DNA from: Virgibacillus_P tibetensis
GTDB taxonomy: Bacteria; Bacillota; Bacilli; Bacillales; Amphibacillaceae
DNA: 64,000 bases
Direction of reading: 5' to 3'
NCBI RefSeq assembly: GCF_036026595.1
Contig: NZ_JARZFX010000002.1
Coordinates: 310,001-374,000, forward strand
Shown: positions 33,793 to 42,205 of the stretch, one piece after another
How the letters are laid out: each line of letters starts with the position of its first letter
How positions within the stretch are numbered: the stretch's first letter is position 1
Made by a program: the position numbers and the translations under genes
Notes under the pieces: model-generated
Told to the model about the DNA's origin: nothing
Databases searched by the model: none
What the model saw: the letters and a program-made list of their open reading frames with translations, nothing else

Positions 33793-35073
33793 TTACGGAC
33801 TTAACAGATTTGGTAAAAACAGTACAATCTGCGGGAAGATAGTAATCAGGATAAGTGTTACAAATAATGGTATCCAGAATGGAATTACACCTTTCGTGAT
33901 CACATGTATAGGAATATTACCCACTCGGGAGACAACAAACAGTGCCATACCCATTGGAGGTGTTAAAATTCCAATCATCAAGTTCAATATTACTATAATA
34001 CCGAAGTGAACAGGATCCACACCCACTGTCATAATAACCGGTACCAGAATTGGTATTAGTAAGATGAGCAACGCCAAGGATTCTATAAACGTACCTAATA
34101 GAATAAGCAGTAAATTAATCAGCAACAGCAATATGATTGGATTTTCAGTTACAGATAAGAAGAAATCTGCTATTGTAATCGCTATCCGTTCATGTGCTAT
34201 CATTTGACCAAAAAATTCAACCGCCATAATCATCAGGACTGCAACACCTGTCAGCTTTAATGAAGAAACGACATTATCAAAGAATTTCTTCAATGTCAGC
34301 TCTCTGTAAATGAAGAATCCTAACACCATTGCATAAACAGTTGCAATTACAGCTGCCTCTGTTGGTGTAAAAAATCCCGAGAAAATTCCGCCGATAATAA
34401 TAATTGGTGTTAATAAAGCCAAAAATGCTCTTCTGAAATGGTATATCCTCTGTTTAAATGTCGCTTTATCATCCGTTGGGAACCCACGTTTCTTGGCAAA
34501 GAAGTAGGCAACCACCATCAGACTGATAGCCATAATAAGTCCGGGTATCACACCAGCTAAAAATAATTTAGCGATCGACTGGTCTGATACAACTCCATAG
34601 ATTATTAATGGAATACTAGGTGGTATGATTGGACCAATAATTGCAGACGCAGCAGTTAGTCCCCCCGCATAATCATCATCATATTTTCCATCTCGCATTG
34701 ATTTTATCTCCAGCTGTCCCAAACCGCCCGCATCAGCTAACGCAGAGCCAGACATCCCGGAAAACATAAGACTCGCCATGATATTAACATGCCCCAAGCC
34801 TCCGACAAAATGACCAACCAGAGACTTGGCAAAGCTGAAAATTCGTTCCGTAATCCCAGAGGAATTCATTAAAGTACCTGTTAGGATAAAGAATGGTACG
34901 GCCAGTAGGGAAAATACATCAATACTGTCAACTAATTTGGCACTAGTAAAAAATACTAGACTCCAGTCATTAGTGATGAAATAAACGAATGTCGAAATCA
35001 ACAAGGTAAAACCTACAGGCATTCCCAAAAGAAGTAATACGATCCACAAAATTAGAATCATGAATACATCCAT
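33793..35073 (-). CDS. TRAP transporter large permease (DctM/SiaM type)
   Basis: A 426-residue membrane protein with about 12 hydrophobic segments. TRAP-L features: 'LLGMPVGFTLLISTFVYF', 'GTLMNSSGITERIF', 'GHVNIMASLMFSGMSGSALADAGGLG', 'IGPIIPPSIPLIIYG' and 'PPMGMALFVVS'. It moves the ligand with sodium using the membrane elevator domain, together with the 4-helix small subunit encoded directly upstream (adjacent, no gap). The neighbours NanE, NanA and NanK point to sialic acid. Confidence 0.93.
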   Translation of the reverse strand: MDVFMILILWIVLLLLGMPVGFTLLISTFVYFITNDWSLVFFTSAKLVDSIDVFSLLAVPFFILTGTLMNSSGITERIFSFAKSLVGHFVGGLGHVNIMASLMFSGMSGSALADAGGLGQLEIKSMRDGKYDDDYAGGLTAASAIIGPIIPPSIPLIIYGVVSDQSIAKLFLAGVIPGLIMAISLMVVAYFFAKKRGFPTDDKATFKQRIYHFRRAFLALLTPIIIIGGIFSGFFTPTEAAVIATVYAMVLGFFIYRELTLKKFFDNVVSSLKLTGVAVLMIMAVEFFGQMIAHERIAITIADFFLSVTENPIILLLLINLLLILLGTFIESLALLILLIPILVPVIMTVGVDPVHFGIIVILNLMIGILTPPMGMALFVVSRVGNIPIHVITKGVIPFWIPLFVTLILITIFPQIVLFLPNLLSP

Positions 35074-35541
35074 TTATTCCACCTCCTTCTTATGCTTGAT
35101 ATCTTTTATATTTTTTTCAATCAAGCGATAAAGCATAAGTAGGGATAAGACTGGTAATGCCATATACATATAGACATAGGATATATTCAATGAGACGATT
35201 TCCACCGGCAGTTTACGGATAGCCATTTTATACCCGACATACATCATCAAAATCAGTACAACTGCGATCATGACCTGAAATGTATAATGAAGAACTGTTT
35301 GAATTTTATCAGGTAACTTATCAAAGAAATATTCAATTCTTACATGCCCATCGTTTTTAATTTCTGATGAAACTGCGAGATACGCTACGTAGACAAACAG
35401 GAATCGTGCTAATTGCTCTGACCACTGTAAAGGATCATCCAGTACCTGACGTGAAAATATTTGCATTACGAGAACGATAAGCATAACAATAAACAGGGAC
35501 CCACCAATAATTTCTTCTAAGTTATTAAAGAATTTTTTCAT
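35074..35541 (-). CDS. TRAP transporter small permease (DctQ/SiaQ type)
   Basis: A 155-residue protein with four hydrophobic segments in the TRAP-S pattern ('VLVMQIFSRQVLDDPLQWSEQLARFLFVYVAYL' region, helix 2). I chose the ATG at 35541, five bases after AGGGGA; an ATG two codons earlier is too close to it. It abuts the large permease gene. Confidence 0.88.
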   Translation of the reverse strand: MKKFFNNLEEIIGGSLFIVMLIVLVMQIFSRQVLDDPLQWSEQLARFLFVYVAYLAVSSEIKNDGHVRIEYFFDKLPDKIQTVLHYTFQVMIAVVLILMMYVGYKMAIRKLPVEIVSLNISYVYMYMALPVLSLLMLYRLIEKNIKDIKHKKEVE

Positions 35542-35569
35542 GATCATTCCCCTAGGTTTTACTAATATA

Positions 35570-36580
35570 TTATCTTACACTTTCAATTTCATCTAAATAC
35601 CCCTCAGCATCTCCTTCAATATCTTCTGTGTATTTAGGATATGCTTCAGACACTGCCTCTTTAAATTCGTCCAGATCCGGCTCTGTTACAGTTACGCCTT
35701 CCTCTTCAAACTTTTTAACCAGCTCTGCTTCTTCCTGTTCGAAAAGGTTAGTGTGTTCTTCTGCCGCTTTATTAATTCCATCCTGCAGAATGGTTTGCAG
35801 ATCCTCAGGCAAAGCTTCCCATGTATCTTTACTTACTACATAGTTAGCATCGTTAACGACATGATTTGTTAATGCCATATAATCCTGTACTTCATAAAAC
35901 TTCTGAGCATCAATAGTTGATAAAGGGTTTTCCTGACCATCCACTGAATTTGTCTGCAAAGCAAGGTAAACCTCTGTAAATGCCATTGGAGTAGCTGATG
36001 CACCTGTGTACTTCGCATAATCCAATAATGTATCCGCTTCAGGAACGCGTAATTTTAATCCTTTCATATCACTCAGTGATTCAATTGCGCGGTTTGCTGT
36101 AGTTTGACGTGTACCATTATAAGCAGTAGCCGCAATCATCCAATTATGCTCGTCCAGCAATTCACTGTGAAGCTCTTGGCCATATTCTGTTTCATAAACT
36201 GCACGGTGTAAATGGTCGAAATCGTCAACAATGTAAGGCAGCCCCATTAACGTTGCACGTGGAACCCAGATTCCAAATCTGCCAGTCTCGGCAAATGTTA
36301 TATCCAGTGAGTTCTCGCGGACTTGCTCCAGCATTGCACGGTCATCTCCAAGCTGTGAGTCTGCATAAATATTAATAGTCAGTTGACCATCACTTTCTTC
36401 ATCAACATAGTCAGCAAGAACCTCCGCTGCTTTGTATTCATTCTGTGCTGTACCTGCTACCATACCAAACTTCAACTCGAAGCTTTCCTCGTCAGATGAA
36501 GCTCCTCCCTCATCTGTACCACATGCTGCTAATCCTGCAATTAAGACTACTAAGATACCCATCAACATAAATTTCTTCAT
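35570..36580 (-). CDS. TRAP transporter solute receptor lipoprotein (probable sialic acid, SiaP-like)
   Basis: A 336-residue lipoprotein with lipobox LAAC (C20). DctP-family landmarks: 'QLGDDRAMLEQVRENSLDI', 'YGQELHSELLDEHNWMIAA' and 'LKLRVPEADTLLDYAKYTGASATPMAFTEVYLALQ' region, with the LRVP arginine that binds the carboxylate, then 'TNSVDGQENPL'. Sialic acid is inferred from the flanking nanA, nanE and nanK. Its promoter region carries a palindromic operator and a cre-like box. Confidence 0.9.
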   Translation of the reverse strand: MKKFMLMGILVVLIAGLAACGTDEGGASSDEESFELKFGMVAGTAQNEYKAAEVLADYVDEESDGQLTINIYADSQLGDDRAMLEQVRENSLDITFAETGRFGIWVPRATLMGLPYIVDDFDHLHRAVYETEYGQELHSELLDEHNWMIAATAYNGTRQTTANRAIESLSDMKGLKLRVPEADTLLDYAKYTGASATPMAFTEVYLALQTNSVDGQENPLSTIDAQKFYEVQDYMALTNHVVNDANYVVSKDTWEALPEDLQTILQDGINKAAEEHTNLFEQEEAELVKKFEEEGVTVTEPDLDEFKEAVSEAYPKYTEDIEGDAEGYLDEIESVR

Positions 36581-36625
36581 AACTAAACCCCTTTCATTTT
36601 ATGGAATTAATGTAATCGCACCATA

Positions 36626-36682
36626 ATAAAACGCTTTCATTGATTATTGACAATATATCACCATGATAATATATTGTCAATA
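36626..36682 (-). promoter_or_regulatory. TRAP operon promoter with 14-bp palindrome and cre-like box
   Basis: Minus-strand promoter: -35 TTGACA (36675-36680), 17-bp spacer, -10 TATATT (36652-36657). A perfect inverted repeat, TATTGACAATATAT (36645-36658) and ATATATTGTCAATA (36669-36682) with a 10-bp centre, covers both boxes. Just downstream at 36626-36639 the plus strand reads ATAAAACGCTTTCA, whose right half matches the cre consensus. This suggests induction by the RpiR regulator plus catabolite repression. Confidence 0.75.
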
Positions 36683-36712
36683 TAATTTTAAAAATGACTT
36701 TTACCTATCAAT

Positions 36713-37579
36713 TTACATGTATTTCTCTGCAATCTGTCTTGCTCTGCCTACTTCTTCTTCCTTTAACTCACGCATAGGCTTTCTGCAGTGTCCTGCGTCA
36801 ATTCCTTTAAATTTCAGCATTTCTTTTATAGTCTGATAGAGACCATTGTCTAAAACGGCCGCAATCAAATCATTCGTTTCTTTTTGTACTTTTCTTGCCT
36901 CTTCCATTTTACCTTCAGCTGATAGTTCCATAATTTGTCGCGCGCGTTTGCCATTTACATTAAAAGTACTTCCAATAGCTCCATCAATATTCAGCACACT
37001 AGCAGATAGAAGCATTTCATCAAAACCGGAATAAATCAATTTATCCGGAAATGCATGTCTGATTCTTTCCAGCAGAAAGAAATCTGGTGCTGTAAATTTA
37101 ACGCCAATAATCTTTTCATTTTCAAATAGCTCACCAAACTGTTCCAGATTCATATTCACACCAGTTAATGCAGGGATAGAATAAATGATTAAGTCATTGT
37201 CCACACTTTCCAGGATCGTATTGTAGTAGTCTTTAACTTCTTCAAAGTTAAACTTATAGTAAAATGGAGTCACTGCTGAAATAGCATCATAACCCAGATC
37301 TGTAGTAAATTGTGCAAGCTCCACTGCTTCATCTATGTTCAGCGACCCAACCTGGGCAATAAGCTTTACCTGATCTCCAACCTCATCTTTTACTATTTCA
37401 AAAATTCGCTTCTTATCTTCAGTTGAAATCAAGAAGTTTTCTCCCGTGCTCCCATTGACATACAGACCATCAATTTGAGATTCCTGTATGTTATGTCTTA
37501 CTATTTCTCTTAAGCCCTTCTCATTAATTTTTCCTTTTTCATCAAATGAACACATTAAAGCAGTATATAATCCTTTCAT
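36713..37579 (-). CDS. nanA: N-acetylneuraminate lyase
   Basis: Aldolase that splits N-acetylneuraminate to ManNAc and pyruvate. 288 residues in the DHDPS/NAL barrel fold: GSTGE (43-47) binds the pyruvate carboxylate, Y133 in IIYSIPALTGV, and Schiff-base K161 in IIGVKFTAPD. The YSIPALTG block is typical of NanA rather than DHDPS. The ATG at 37579 follows AAAGGTG; the upstream frame extension has no site. It lies 13 bp after nanE. Confidence 0.93.
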   Translation of the reverse strand: MKGLYTALMCSFDEKGKINEKGLREIVRHNIQESQIDGLYVNGSTGENFLISTEDKKRIFEIVKDEVGDQVKLIAQVGSLNIDEAVELAQFTTDLGYDAISAVTPFYYKFNFEEVKDYYNTILESVDNDLIIYSIPALTGVNMNLEQFGELFENEKIIGVKFTAPDFFLLERIRHAFPDKLIYSGFDEMLLSASVLNIDGAIGSTFNVNGKRARQIMELSAEGKMEEARKVQKETNDLIAAVLDNGLYQTIKEMLKFKGIDAGHCRKPMRELKEEEVGRARQIAEKYM

Positions 37580-37592
37580 AGCTATCACCTTT

Positions 37593-38285
37593 CTATTGGT
37601 TGTATTTTTTATTTTCTTCAATTGCTTGCATAAATTTTTCCGTAATTAGTTGTGGTCGGGTAATCGCACTTCCCACAACTACAGCATGCGCACCTAGTAA
37701 CAGTGCTTTTTTTGCTTTTTCAGGTGTATCAAAATTCCCCTCCGCAATGACAGGGATTGAAGCTTTTTCAAGCAGTTCCTTTAACAAATCCAGTGGAACA
37801 GTTCCCTTGGAATAGGTAGTATAACCCGCAAGTGTTGGTGCAATGATATCAATACCGGCTTTTTCAGCATTTAGCCCTTCTTCAAGTGAAGATATATCCC
37901 CCATAAATAATTGATCCGGGTATTTCTCTTTGACCTCGGAGAAAAATTCCCGGAAACTCTTCCCATCTGGTCTTTTCTGGTTAGTTGCATCAAACGCAAT
38001 AATATCCACACCTTCGTTATAAAGCTCATCCACCTCGTTTATCGTAGGGGTAATAAATACATTGCTACCAGGTAAGTCCTTTTTAATTATACCTATAATA
38101 GGAAGATCCACTTCTTTTTTAATCGCCTGAATATCCTTGACACTATTTGCTCGAATTCCGGAAGCTCCCCCCATGCTTGCCGCAAATGCCATTCTTCCCA
38201 TGATATAAGAATCATGGAGGGGTTCACCTTCCAATGCTTGGCAGGAAACAATTAAACTTCTGTCTATTTTCTCCAGTACACTCAT
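37593..38285 (-). CDS. nanE: N-acetylmannosamine-6-phosphate 2-epimerase
   Basis: Converts ManNAc-6-P to GlcNAc-6-P. A 230-residue TIM barrel: 'SLIVSCQALEGEPLHDSYIM', 'GIRANSVKDIQAIKKEV', 'PIIGIIKKDLPGSNVFITPT', 'IIAFDATNQKRPDG', 'IIAPTLAGYTTYSKG' and 'VIAEGNFDTPEKA', all NanE hallmarks. The ATG at 38285 is seven bases after AAGGAG. It leads the nanE-nanA unit; the next enzymes (NagA, NagB) are not in this window. Confidence 0.94.
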   Translation of the reverse strand: MSVLEKIDRSLIVSCQALEGEPLHDSYIMGRMAFAASMGGASGIRANSVKDIQAIKKEVDLPIIGIIKKDLPGSNVFITPTINEVDELYNEGVDIIAFDATNQKRPDGKSFREFFSEVKEKYPDQLFMGDISSLEEGLNAEKAGIDIIAPTLAGYTTYSKGTVPLDLLKELLEKASIPVIAEGNFDTPEKAKKALLLGAHAVVVGSAITRPQLITEKFMQAIEENKKYNQ

Positions 38286-38322
38286 AGTAAATCTCCTTAC
38301 CTGTTGTAATAACAAATTTCTT

Positions 38323-38374
38323 GTAAAACGCTTTCAACAATTGAACTATACCATTTTTGATTATTGGCTGTCAA
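38323..38374 (-). promoter_or_regulatory. nanE promoter with cre-like box
   Basis: Minus-strand -35 TTGACA (38369-38374), 18-bp spacer, -10 TATAGT (38345-38350). Directly downstream, the plus-strand GTAAAACGCTTTCA (38323-38336) fits the cre consensus except for its first two bases. The same TGATTATTG word seen next to the TRAP palindrome occurs in the spacer, but no full palindrome is present. Confidence 0.65.
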
Positions 38375-38589
38375 TTTATTTTTTAAAATGATAATGAGTA
38401 TTCACAATGAGTTGCCAACCTGACATCCAATAGAGATTTAATAACGAAAAGCTAATTGTTAGATATAAAGTGGCCTCTTTATCTGACTCATATTCAACAG
38501 ATTAGAGACTGCTAGATCCATTGTGAGCTTTCTCATTATTCCTACCCTTTAACAGTCTCTACGCTTCCATTTTCAATCCTATAATTTAA

Positions 38590-38904
38590 TCAAAATGTGT
38601 CCAGATTAGATAAGTTATTTTCTTTTGCTCCATCCGGTTCACTGCGGATGATGTCCCTGCCGTATTTATGAAAGACATCTACATGTGCCAATTTTCCTGC
38701 CTTCGCTACATCCAGAGCTCTCAGATAGTCCAGTTCTCTTCCGCTTTCTGTTTTAAATGCAATGATATCACCATCATCATTTTTTCGAACAGCTACTATT
38801 CGTTCTTGATGTGATTCTGCAGATTGATCCATTTGAACCTTTGCCTCATCTTTTCCTTGATTCCTATATTAATTATAAATACGTTCAAAATCTCTATCAG
38901 TCAT
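38590..38904 (-). pseudogene. DUF3892 gene interrupted by an in-frame TAA
   Basis: The natural start looks like ATG at 38904, with GGGAGG seven bases before it. It reads MTDRDFERIYN, then TAA (38869-38871), then continues in the same frame as YRNQGKDEAKVQMDQSAESH and onward through a complete DUF3892 domain. The domain includes 'ERIVAVRKNDDGDIIAFKTE', 'GRELDYLRALDVAKAGKLAH' and 'RSEPDGAKENNL'. Translation could restart at ATG 38832, behind AAAGG, giving 80 residues with the whole domain. So the gene is either a mild nonsense mutant still making a shortened protein, or non-functional. The function of DUF3892 is unknown. Confidence 0.7.
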
Positions 38905-39100
38905 ATGAAAACCTCCCAAACTATAGTTAGTTTGTTCTAGGTCCGCTAATTTATGCGCTATACCGTAAAGCGTTGAACAGCTTTAAAAACCATCATAAAC
39001 AATAGTCTAATTTAGAAAGTAATGGAATTCAGCAATTAAAAATAAACTGCCCTGTATGACTTCCCTAATTTTACAAGTAAGTGAATTGTCGAAAAAGTTA

Positions 39101-39149
39101 TTGACTTCTGTTTACTTTGCTCCTATAATCAACCTAACAATCGTTAGGT
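39101..39149 (+). promoter_or_regulatory. TetR-gene promoter with operator palindrome
   Basis: The -35 TTGACT (39101-39106), 17-bp spacer and -10 TATAAT (39124-39129) form a strong promoter. ACCTAAC-AATC-GTTAGGT (39132-39149), a perfect 7-bp inverted repeat, covers the transcription start. It is very likely the autoregulatory site of the TetR protein and would also control the downstream permease-hydantoinase genes. Confidence 0.75.
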
Positions 39150-39159
39150 GGTGAAATTA

Positions 39160-39750
39160 TTGAAGGAAAAATTAATTGATGCAGCTTTAAACCAATATTC
39201 ATTACATGGATATCACGGTGCAACGATGAGGAAAATTGCTGCAGAGGTTGATATAAAACCCGCATCTATTTACTTCTTTTACGAAAACAAAGAAGAATTA
39301 TTTATAGCAGCTTTTAAACAGCTGTTAAATAATCACTTTAAAGCAATAGAACAGGTTTTAATAAATAGTAAAAACAGCCCTGTAACTGAAATTTTCACTG
39401 CCTTACTTCACGGTATTGTCGCCCACCATAAGGGAGACGAGCAGAGTACAACTGCATATATATCGTTGGTTACATCACCTATTCCCGGAATCAGTAAGCA
39501 TCTGAACAGTTACATGTTATATATTAACGATTATCTTGTTGAGTCATTGGGATCTGTCCTTAAAAAAAGCTATCCATTGATGTCAACACATGAAGTTGAT
39601 CGCGTAATTAAGCAATGGGTTTTTATCGGTAATGGGGTCTTCTGGGGGATAAAGTTATATGAAGGCGATGCTTTTAACGAACAAGTGGATTTAGCTGAGA
39701 AAATGATTCAAACCTTATTCCTTGAGCTGGAAAAGAAATATGCAAAATAA
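39160..39750 (+). CDS. TetR/AcrR-family regulator
   Basis: A 196-residue repressor. The N-terminal helix-turn-helix reads 'HGYHGATMRKIAAEVDIKPA' then SIYFFYENKEELF, and the C-terminal part is an all-helical ligand domain. I chose TTG at 39160, eight bases after AGGTGG; GTG codons at 39148/39151 overlap that site. It is directly followed (31 bp) by the NCS1 permease, DUF917 and hydantoinase genes, so it probably controls this catabolic operon in response to its substrate. Confidence 0.88.
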   Translation: MKEKLIDAALNQYSLHGYHGATMRKIAAEVDIKPASIYFFYENKEELFIAAFKQLLNNHFKAIEQVLINSKNSPVTEIFTALLHGIVAHHKGDEQSTTAYISLVTSPIPGISKHLNSYMLYINDYLVESLGSVLKKSYPLMSTHEVDRVIKQWVFIGNGVFWGIKLYEGDAFNEQVDLAEKMIQTLFLELEKKYAK

Positions 39751-39781
39751 TTTAAATTTTATAAATAGGAGGAACTCGAAA

Positions 39782-41119
39782 ATGGAGAATCGATTTGATA
39801 TAGTAAAAGATTACGAACTTGAACCAGTGCCACAACATAAACGAAAAGGATGGGTCAAGCTATCACTTGTATGGATGGGCGGCATTGTAGCCTTATCTGC
39901 AATCGTTCTTGGAGGAGCGTTGGGTTCTGGATTATCGTTATCACAGGCAATAGCAGCTTCATTTATCGGTTCATTCATATTGGCGATTCTAAGCGCACTA
40001 TGCTGTGTCGTAGGAGCAAAGACTGGTTTGTCAACCGCACTTGTTTCTAGATTTGCTTTAGGTAAGTACGGATCTTACGCTGTTTCAATCATTATTGCAA
40101 TAGCTTTATTTGGTTGGTTTGGTGTTCAGCTTGATTTATTCGGAGCAAGTTTGCACAATATTTTGATTGATGGACTTAATATTAATATTCACCCACTTAT
40201 TCTAGTTATTATTGGCGGCATATTAATGACCACTACAGCAGTTTTCGGATATAAAGCAATTGAAAAGTTAAGTTTGTTGGCAGTACCACTTTTGGCAATT
40301 TTATTAATTAGTTCTCTATCAAAAGTAATGAGTGATTCTACTATGACAAACGTTGCAAACGCACCTATTATTGGTGATCCTTTAACAATGGGTACTGCAA
40401 TTTCATTGATCATTGGCTCATTAGCAATTGGTGCGATTATCGGACCGGATATTTCCCGATACGCCCGTTCTACTAAAGATGCCATCATTTCATCCTTTAT
40501 GGGTTATTTTGTAGGATTTAGCATTGTTTTAATAATTGCCATAGTTCTAGCAAAAGCAACGACCCAAGTCGATATTGTAGAAATTATGTTAACACTAGGT
40601 TGGGGAACAGCTGCATTGCTTGTCTTAATATTAGCGCAATGGACAACAAATGATAACAACCTTTATTCTTCCGCACTCGGATTTTCTGTTATTTTTCAAA
40701 AAATTCCAAAGTACATGTTAACAATCATGGCAGGTGTGATAGGTACAGCAATGGCAGTCGGTGGTATATATGATAATTTCATTCCTTTTTTGAATTTCCT
40801 AAGTGCTTTAATCCCTCCTATTGGTGGAATTTATGTTGCGGACTTTATCATAAACCGCCAAAAATATAAATTTGATAAACTAGGAGAAACAAAGGATGTA
40901 GAAGTAATAGGTATTGGTGTATGGGTTATAGCTGCACTGCTAGCATTCATGACTATGCCTGCACCAAATGGTTTTGGTCTTTTTACATTAACTGGTGCCT
41001 CAGGATTTGATGCATTTATAGCTGCTTTTGTATTACAGCTTATCCTGGCAAAACTAGCAAAAGGTTCAACTAATAAATCAATTGTGTCATCTAACGCTAA
41101 AGGAGGAAATGTTTCATGA
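39782..41119 (+). CDS. NCS1-family (cytosine/purine/hydantoin-type) permease
   Basis: A 445-residue protein with about 12 hydrophobic segments and a soluble N-terminus containing DYELEPVPQHKRKGW, the CodB-like entry motif. Typical blocks: 'GGALGSGLSLSQAIAASFIG', 'GAKTGLSTALVSRFALGKYG', 'IGPDISRYARS' and 'WTTNDNNLYSSALG'. The ATG at 39782 follows AGGAGG. NCS1 carriers import nucleobases, hydantoins or allantoin with Na+ or H+. The next two genes suggest a hydantoin- or lactam-like cyclic amide. Confidence 0.9.
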   Translation: MENRFDIVKDYELEPVPQHKRKGWVKLSLVWMGGIVALSAIVLGGALGSGLSLSQAIAASFIGSFILAILSALCCVVGAKTGLSTALVSRFALGKYGSYAVSIIIAIALFGWFGVQLDLFGASLHNILIDGLNINIHPLILVIIGGILMTTTAVFGYKAIEKLSLLAVPLLAILLISSLSKVMSDSTMTNVANAPIIGDPLTMGTAISLIIGSLAIGAIIGPDISRYARSTKDAIISSFMGYFVGFSIVLIIAIVLAKATTQVDIVEIMLTLGWGTAALLVLILAQWTTNDNNLYSSALGFSVIFQKIPKYMLTIMAGVIGTAMAVGGIYDNFIPFLNFLSALIPPIGGIYVADFIINRQKYKFDKLGETKDVEVIGIGVWVIAALLAFMTMPAPNGFGLFTLTGASGFDAFIAAFVLQLILAKLAKGSTNKSIVSSNAKGGNVS

Positions 41120-42204
41120 GATTAATAGGCAAACAGGAAATAGAAGACATCGCAGTTGGTGCTGCCCTTTTAGGTACAGGGGGTGGCGGTGATCCGTATA
41201 TAGGGAAATTAATGGCACTACAGGCAATTGAAGAGAATGGGCCTGTCCAATTATTATCCGTTGAGGAGGTGCCTGATGATGCACTTGTAGTTCCTTCTGC
41301 GATGATGGGCGCTCCTACCGTTATGGTTGAGAAAATACCGAGTGGTGAAGAAGCAGTTGGTGCTTTTAAGGCGTTACAGACCTACATGGGTAAGGAAATT
41401 TTTGCAACCATGCCTATCGAAGCTGGGGGAGTAAACTCATTATTACCTTTTGCTCTAGCAGCACAGTTGGGTTTACCTGTGATTGATGCAGATGGTATGG
41501 GGAGAGCTTTCCCTGAATTACAAATGGTAACCTTTTATTTGGATGGTGTACCCGCTACACCTATGGTTCTAGCAGATGAAAAAGGAAATAATATGGTTCT
41601 TAATACGATAAACAATGTCTGGGCCGAGAGAATTGCACGTGGTGCGACCATTGAAATGGGAGGGTCAGTGATGCTTTCCATTTATCCTATGGATGGTAAA
41701 ACTATAAAACAAAGCGCCATACACAATATTCTGCAACTGGAAGAAAATATTGGCCGAACGATTCGTGAAGCCAAGTTGAATAATTATGATCCAATTGCTG
41801 AAGTTTTAAAGCTTACGAACGGGTACACTTTGTTCAAAGGAAAGGTAACCGATATCGATCGGAAAACGGAAACAGGATTTGCACGTGGTGTAGCTACAAT
41901 TGAAGGAATTGAAAACAATCAAAACGAGGAACTGTACTTGAAATTTCAAAACGAGCATTTATTAGCAGAAACAAAAAATAAAACATTGTGCATGACACCA
42001 GATCTTATTGCTGTACTGGATTCTGATACAGGCATGCCCATTACTACAGAAGGACTAAGATATGGTGCTCGTTGTGTGGTTGTAGGCCTGCCATGTGATC
42101 CGAAATGGCGTACAGAAAAAGGCATTGAAACTACTGGCCCCCGCTATTTCGGTTATAACACAGACTTCACACCAGTTGAAGAGCTTATGAAAGGGGAAGT
42201 ATAA
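41116..42204 (+). CDS. DUF917 family protein
   Basis: A 362-residue protein with N-terminal 'AVGAALLGTGGGGDPYIGKL', 'VVPSAMMGAPTVMVEKIPSG', 'EAGGVNSLLPFALAAQLGLP' and 'DADGMGRAFPELQMVTF', all characteristic of DUF917. DUF917 proteins usually sit beside or are fused to HyuA-type ATP-dependent cyclic-amide hydrolases and are thought to act as partner subunits. It overlaps the permease gene by 4 bp (ATGA) and ends one base before the hydantoinase start, so all three are tightly coupled. Confidence 0.88.
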   Translation: MRLIGKQEIEDIAVGAALLGTGGGGDPYIGKLMALQAIEENGPVQLLSVEEVPDDALVVPSAMMGAPTVMVEKIPSGEEAVGAFKALQTYMGKEIFATMPIEAGGVNSLLPFALAAQLGLPVIDADGMGRAFPELQMVTFYLDGVPATPMVLADEKGNNMVLNTINNVWAERIARGATIEMGGSVMLSIYPMDGKTIKQSAIHNILQLEENIGRTIREAKLNNYDPIAEVLKLTNGYTLFKGKVTDIDRKTETGFARGVATIEGIENNQNEELYLKFQNEHLLAETKNKTLCMTPDLIAVLDSDTGMPITTEGLRYGARCVVVGLPCDPKWRTEKGIETTGPRYFGYNTDFTPVEELMKGEV

Positions 42205-42205
42205 A

